From JANWLD01 sp036276695 (GTDB lineage Bacteria; Patescibacteriota; Saccharimonadia; Saccharimonadales; 2-12-FULL-41-12): 7,464 nucleotides of DNA. Position 1 is the first letter of the stretch, and each line of letters begins with the position of its first letter. The translations under genes were made by a program, and so were the position numbers. The notes beneath the pieces were generated by a model. That model ran no database searches, was not told the origin of the DNA, and was given only the letters and a program-made list of their open reading frames with translations. The stretch is taken from NCBI GenBank assembly GCA_036276695.1, contig DASUOI010000054.1:1-7464 (forward strand). The letters are read 5' to 3'. Positions 4,776-7,464 of the stretch are shown here, piece after piece.

Positions 4776-5282
4776 ATGGCGAAGAAAAGCCGCGACGAAG
4801 ATTTATTAATGGAAGACGAGCTGACAGCAGCTTTTTTGGGTGACGATGAGTTCGCATCAGAAGGCGACAGCAATTCTGTCCAAGCTCAAACTCAGCACGC
4901 GACTGATCAATCCGGTCCGGTTGCAACAGAAGAAGAGTGGGAAGAAGACGATCAAGTCCCCGGCCAATTAGCAGTTGACGTATTTGAAACAAAAGAGAAG
5001 CTAATCGTCAAAGCCAGAACAGCCGGAGTAAACAAGCAAGACCTCGACGTCAGCATATCCGACAATACGCTAAGCATCCGCGGCACTCTAAGTGCTGGGA
5101 CTGAGGAGCACGCTGAGAACTATTTCGTACAGGAATGCTACTGGGGAGAATTCAGCCGAAGCATAGCCTTGCCGGTACCAGTTAAAGAAGAAGAAATCGA
5201 AGCCATGCTAAAAGATGGCGTTTTGACAATATCGTTTACTAAAGTAAAACAAGACACCGTTAAGAAAATTCAAATCCAGTAG
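4776..5282 (+). CDS. Small heat-shock protein, Hsp20/alpha-crystallin family
   Basis: This 168-residue cytoplasmic holdase binds unfolding proteins without ATP and forms large oligomers. Residues 1-62 are a strongly acidic, disordered arm, more acidic than in most bacterial Hsp20s. The alpha-crystallin domain spans about 64-156 (QLAVDVFETKEKLIVKARTA, then ECYWGEFSRSIALP at 120-133, and the family signature AMLKDGVLTISF at 143-154). The C-terminal I-x-I motif (IQI, 165-167) that docks subunits is present. The only Cys is C121. The gene stands alone on the plus strand, has a good Shine-Dalgarno, and ends 2 bp from the stop codon of the convergent pilin gene with no terminator between them. No complete CIRCE operator is visible upstream. 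Confidence 0.95.
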   Translation: MAKKSRDEDLLMEDELTAAFLGDDEFASEGDSNSVQAQTQHATDQSGPVATEEEWEEDDQVPGQLAVDVFETKEKLIVKARTAGVNKQDLDVSISDNTLSIRGTLSAGTEEHAENYFVQECYWGEFSRSIALPVPVKEEEIEAMLKDGVLTISFTKVKQDTVKKIQIQ

Positions 5283-5284
5283 TT

Positions 5285-5755
5285 TTAGCCTGGGGTTTTC
5301 GCTAGGACGAATTTTACTATAGTTTGCGCTAAAGCGACTATGATGAGTCCGATGATGGCGTAGATTATGGTGTTGCGCGCAGAAGTAACCTTTGACGAAT
5401 CCCCGCCAGAAGTAATGAACTTAAAGCCGCCCCAGATTACCATGATAACCGCGATTATACCCACGACTATTGACAGAACGTTGATTACAAGAGTTACGAG
5501 ATCGCTGAAGCTTCTTTCTGCCTGACATTTACCGGGCGTATGTGCACCACCAGCATTAACGCATACCCCGTCAGCATTAAGGCTGCTCCCTCCTTGGCAT
5601 TGATCGCTGCTGTTTAAGCTAAAGCCCGAACCACCGCATAAGTTGCCTTTTATGTCTTGTGCTTCGGCAGGAGCCGGCGCTAGCAGTGAGACCACGGCTA
5701 AGATAAATACGGATATAACAGCAAGTAAAAAGTTTTGTTTTATTGATCCAATCAT
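5285..5755 (-). CDS. VirB2/TrbC-like pilin paralogue 1 (four-Cys ectodomain)
   Basis: This 156-residue protein has a signal peptide with likely cleavage after AEA (residue 32) and a Gly/Ser/Asn-rich stretch with Cys at 40, 53, 65 and 77. Two membrane helices (about 85-108 and 129-151) are joined by the conserved loop GGFKFITSGGDSSKVTSARN. This is the architecture of VirB2-type pilins of type IV secretion systems and matches pilin-like conjugal transfer proteins known from CPR bacteria and mycoplasma elements. The mature protein would sit in the membrane and polymerise into a pilus or channel. Only this paralogue has four ectodomain cysteines; the others have two. It is last in the array, 8 bp after paralogue 2, without a Shine-Dalgarno, so coupling or reinitiation is likely. 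The role in a pilus is by family resemblance only. Confidence 0.82.
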   Translation of the reverse strand: MIGSIKQNFLLAVISVFILAVVSLLAPAPAEAQDIKGNLCGGSGFSLNSSDQCQGGSSLNADGVCVNAGGAHTPGKCQAERSFSDLVTLVINVLSIVVGIIAVIMVIWGGFKFITSGGDSSKVTSARNTIIYAIIGLIIVALAQTIVKFVLAKTPG

Positions 5756-5763
5756 AGTCTATA

Positions 5764-6201
5764 TTATGAGGCGTTAGTAGAATTAATAGCTTTCTGCAGA
5801 ACGAATTTAACTATGAACTGCGCCAAGGCGACTATAATCAGTCCGATGATGGCGTAGAGAATTGTATTACGCGAAGCAGTAACTTTAGTAGTATCACCAC
5901 CCGAAGTAATATATCGGAAACCACCGTAAACAATCATAATCACCGCGATAACCCCGACAATTATAGAGAAAATATTTATAACCAAGGCTATGATGTTATT
6001 TACTTTTGCATCCTGGTTTGCGAATGACGGATCGGCGCATCCAGTGCCGGCAGTAGCATTACTGGTTGTAAACTTAAGGTTTGAACCGGTACAGACGCCT
6101 CCGCTTACATGCTGGGCCATGGCAACCCCTGTCCCCAGCGACAAAGCCAAAACAATACTGGCTACCGCTGTACTTATATGCTTTTTTATTTTTTTAAACA
6201 T
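5764..6201 (-). CDS. VirB2/TrbC-like pilin paralogue 2
   Basis: This 145-residue protein has a basic N-terminus (MFKKIKKH), a signal peptide with likely cleavage after AMA (residue 29), and Cys37 and Cys55 in a short ectodomain. Helices at about 68-91 and 112-135 are joined by GGFRYITSGGDTTKVTASRN. The start is supported by AAAGGA with an 8-nt spacer, making it the only array gene with a clear Shine-Dalgarno. It is separated from paralogue 3 by 353 bp holding structured repeats, so it probably has its own promoter (a weak TACAAT at 6250-6255 is the only candidate) or depends on read-through. It is likely a pilus subunit like its neighbours. Confidence 0.82.
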   Translation of the reverse strand: MFKKIKKHISTAVASIVLALSLGTGVAMAQHVSGGVCTGSNLKFTTSNATAGTGCADPSFANQDAKVNNIIALVINIFSIIVGVIAVIMIVYGGFRYITSGGDTTKVTASRNTILYAIIGLIIVALAQFIVKFVLQKAINSTNAS

Positions 6202-6300
6202 TTTTTGTATCCTTTTTACTTTAATCTGTTAGCTAAAGTGCTCAAGGTTATTGTAAACCAATACGCCAAAAAGTCCAGCCCTATTTCCTAACCTATAATC

Positions 6301-6388
6301 CTAAGACTTGCACACTTGAGTGCAGAATGTTATTTCTCGGCGAGAAACGGACCGAGTCGTATAAAAAATACGGCGAGGGAGTACAAAA
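6301..6388 (+). repeat. Structured repeat family 1 (diverged), 5'-half copy before copy 3
   Basis: It starts CTAAGACTT like the full copy 88 bp downstream. It contains the CTTGAGTGCAGAA block, a TTATTTCT segment and the apical hairpin CGTAT/ATACG with an A-rich loop, then ends at GTACAAAA where the full copy begins. The 3' strand is absent. The same half-then-full arrangement occurs at 4306-4634. Confidence 0.75.
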
Positions 6389-6558
6389 CTAAGACTTTCG
6401 TGCTTGAGTGCAGAACAGTATTTCTTACCGAGCAGCGCAATAAAGCGTATAAAAATACGGTGCATGAGCAGTGCAGGTAAAAATACTGTTCTGCGCCAAG
6501 AATAGCTGAGCAAAGCGGGCTTCGCCCGCTTTGCTCAGCTAAGGCACGGAGGTCTTAG
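6389..6558 (+). repeat. Structured repeat family 1 (diverged), full copy 3
   Basis: The outer stem 6389-6403/6544-6558 pairs over 15 bp with two U-G wobbles that work only if the plus strand is the RNA. Then come CTTG/CAAG around AGTGC/GCGCC, AGAACAGTATTT (6412-6423) with AAATACTGTTCT (6481-6492), TTACC/GGTAA, and the apical hairpin CGTAT-AAAA-ATACG (6446-6459). Sequence differs widely from copies 1 and 2 but the helices are kept, which argues for selection on structure. The right arm contains the stop codon of pilin paralogue 3 (6555-6557). Confidence 0.78.
6503..6541. other. 18-bp perfect hairpin within family 1 copy 3
   Basis: AGCTGAGCAAAGCGGGC pairs exactly with its complement across a TTC loop, plus one flanking T-A. 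It replaces the GC-rich hairpin of copies 1 and 2 at the same place with unrelated sequence. No T-run on either side, so not a classical terminator, although such a stable stem after a stop codon could protect mRNA 3' ends. Confidence 0.85.
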
Positions 6559-7037
6559 GAGGCGATGTCGACAGCTTTGCTAAGAATGAATTTAACTATA
6601 ACCTGCGCAAACACCACAACAATCAACCCGATAATCGCATACAAAATAGTATTTTTCGCCGAAGTTACGTTGCCTGTATCCCCGCCGGATATAATGTATC
6701 GAAAGCCTCCCACAATAATCATCAACACCGCTACAACTCCTATGATGACGGAGAAGAAGTTAATGATTTCCGAGATGATCCTATTGAGTTTTTCATTAGC
6801 ATCCAGCCCGCCGAATGCGCATTCATTGCCGTCAGGATTGGAAGTAAATTTTAAATCAGCACCGCTGCATGTGGCATTTTGAATATCTGCTTCTTGAGAT
6901 TCGCCTTGTGCTTCACCCTCGGAGCCGTTCTCCGTTGCGGCATGCAAAACAGGGCTAAAACTAAAGACAAGTATTAAACCGGCAAAAAGCGCCAGCAGGC
7001 AAAATATCAATTTATTTCCACGAATCGCAAAATCCAT
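6555..7037 (-). CDS. VirB2/TrbC-like pilin paralogue 3
   Basis: This 160-residue protein has a signal sequence (MDFAIRGNKLIFCLL and onward) with likely cleavage after LHA (residue 33), then an acidic Gly/Glu/Gln-rich linker. Cys57 and Cys73 follow, and two helices (about 88-110 and 132-154) are joined by GGFRYIISGGDTGNVTSAKN. An ATG three codons upstream (7046) is possible, but it lies between the -10 box at 7049-7057 and the expected start of transcription, so I prefer the ATG at 7037. This gives a leader of about 5 nt and no Shine-Dalgarno. Its stop codon lies inside the right arm of the family 1 repeat. It is likely a pilus or channel subunit. Confidence 0.82.
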   Translation of the reverse strand: MDFAIRGNKLIFCLLALFAGLILVFSFSPVLHAATENGSEGEAQGESQEADIQNATCSGADLKFTSNPDGNECAFGGLDANEKLNRIISEIINFFSVIIGVVAVLMIIVGGFRYIISGGDTGNVTSAKNTILYAIIGLIVVVFAQVIVKFILSKAVDIAS

Positions 7038-7048
7038 AAGTAACATGA

Positions 7049-7057
7049 ATTATACCA
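7049..7057 (-). promoter_or_regulatory. Extended -10 promoter inside the pilin array
   Basis: TGGTATAAT on the minus strand is a perfect TATAAT with a TGn extension, in the 36-bp gap between paralogues 4 and 3. It would start transcription about 5 nt before the ATG at 7037, so at least part of the array can be expressed separately. Confidence 0.5.
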
Positions 7058-7082
7058 CCGTGGCTGTCGTTCAAATAATCAG

Positions 7083-7464
7083 CTACGCCCTGGTGAGTAC
7101 AAATCTAACTATGACTTGCGCGAAGGCCACCAGTAAAAGGCCTACCAAAGCATATATGATTGTATTTCTAGCAGTATTTATCTTGCCTGAATCGCCATCA
7201 GAAATAATATAGCGAAAGCCGCCTATAATAATCATTATTACTGCTATGATGCCTATGATAACCGAAAAGAAATTGATTCCTTTTTTGATTGTCCCGACAA
7301 GACGGTCTTGATCGTCCGCAGTACAGTTAGCGTCCGCAGCAGTCCCGGTAAGCTGGGTTCCAGCGCAGGCCTCTCTTTTAGCCCCGCTGAATAAACTATC
7401 TGCGGCTGAAGCGCCCGGGGCTGAAAACACCAAGCTAAAGCCAAGCGCGATTATAGCCAACATT
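7083..7464 (-). CDS. VirB2/TrbC-like pilin paralogue 4 (start probably beyond the window)
   Basis: There are 126 residues up to an ATG at 7463. The visible N-terminus begins inside the hydrophobic part of a signal peptide (MLAIIALGFSLVF, likely cleavage after ASA at residue 20) with no basic segment, so the true start is probably outside. Cys33 and Cys47 mark the ectodomain. Helices at about 62-80 and 101-122 are joined by GGFRYIISDGDSGKINTARN. This copy has Asp in place of the second Gly of the SGGD motif kept in the other three. It is the first array gene visible, 36 bp upstream of paralogue 3. Confidence 0.8.
   Translation of the reverse strand, partial: MLAIIALGFSLVFSAPGASAADSLFSGAKREACAGTQLTGTAADANCTADDQDRLVGTIKKGINFFSVIIGIIAVIMIIIGGFRYIISDGDSGKINTARNTIIYALVGLLLVAFAQVIVRFVLTRA

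Overview
The window reads as chromosomal DNA of an ultra-small Patescibacteria/CPR bacterium, most likely Saccharibacteria-like. This is inferred, not proven. The reasons are a tandem array of short two-helix pilin-like proteins of the type found in CPR type IV secretion loci, a degenerate membrane protein, very short or absent 5' leaders, and standard-code genes. All eight genes for which a stop codon is visible end in TAA or TAG, never TGA.

Layout. Positions 39-2081 (-) encode a membrane-anchored trypsin-like serine protease with a C-terminal TPR-like segment. A tRNA-Arg with anticodon GCG (-) lies at 2131-2207. A two-helix membrane protein of unknown function (-) lies at 2426-2977. A tRNA-Ser(GCU) (+) lies at 3120-3212. 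It is followed by a second, interrupted copy of its own 3' end, a terminator, and another related degenerate unit (3213-3569, no gene). ComF (-) occupies 3570-4238. The stretch 4239-4775 has no protein gene and is packed with copies of a structured repeat. A small heat-shock protein (+) lies at 4776-5282 and converges, with a 2-bp gap, on four tandem VirB2-like pilin paralogues (-) running from 5285 to the right edge. The array is interrupted at 6301-6558 by more of the structured repeat.

The most unusual content is two families of small structured elements. Family 1 is a roughly 153-nt unit, with full copies near 2260-2424, 4475-4634 and 6389-6558 and 5'-half copies at 4306-4371 and 6301-6388. 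Copies 1 and 2 are about 98% identical inside (150/153, no indels). Outside that unit their flanks are unrelated in sequence yet still pair with each other, as if the element sat in the loop of pre-existing hairpins. Two of the three full copies abut or overlap a stop codon. Both half copies sit immediately 5' of a full copy. Family 2 comprises two inserts whose ends look like a tRNA T-loop split open (TTCGA ... CGAAT), so the two families may share a preference for hairpin loops.

Functionally, the pilins would form the pilus subunits of a conjugation/DNA-uptake type IV secretion machine, and ComF is a DNA-uptake accessory protein. The Hsp20 and the surface protease would serve protein quality control. 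Several promoters appear to be extended -10 boxes (TGn-TAnAAT) without a clear -35, placed so that transcripts start at or within a few bases of the ATG.
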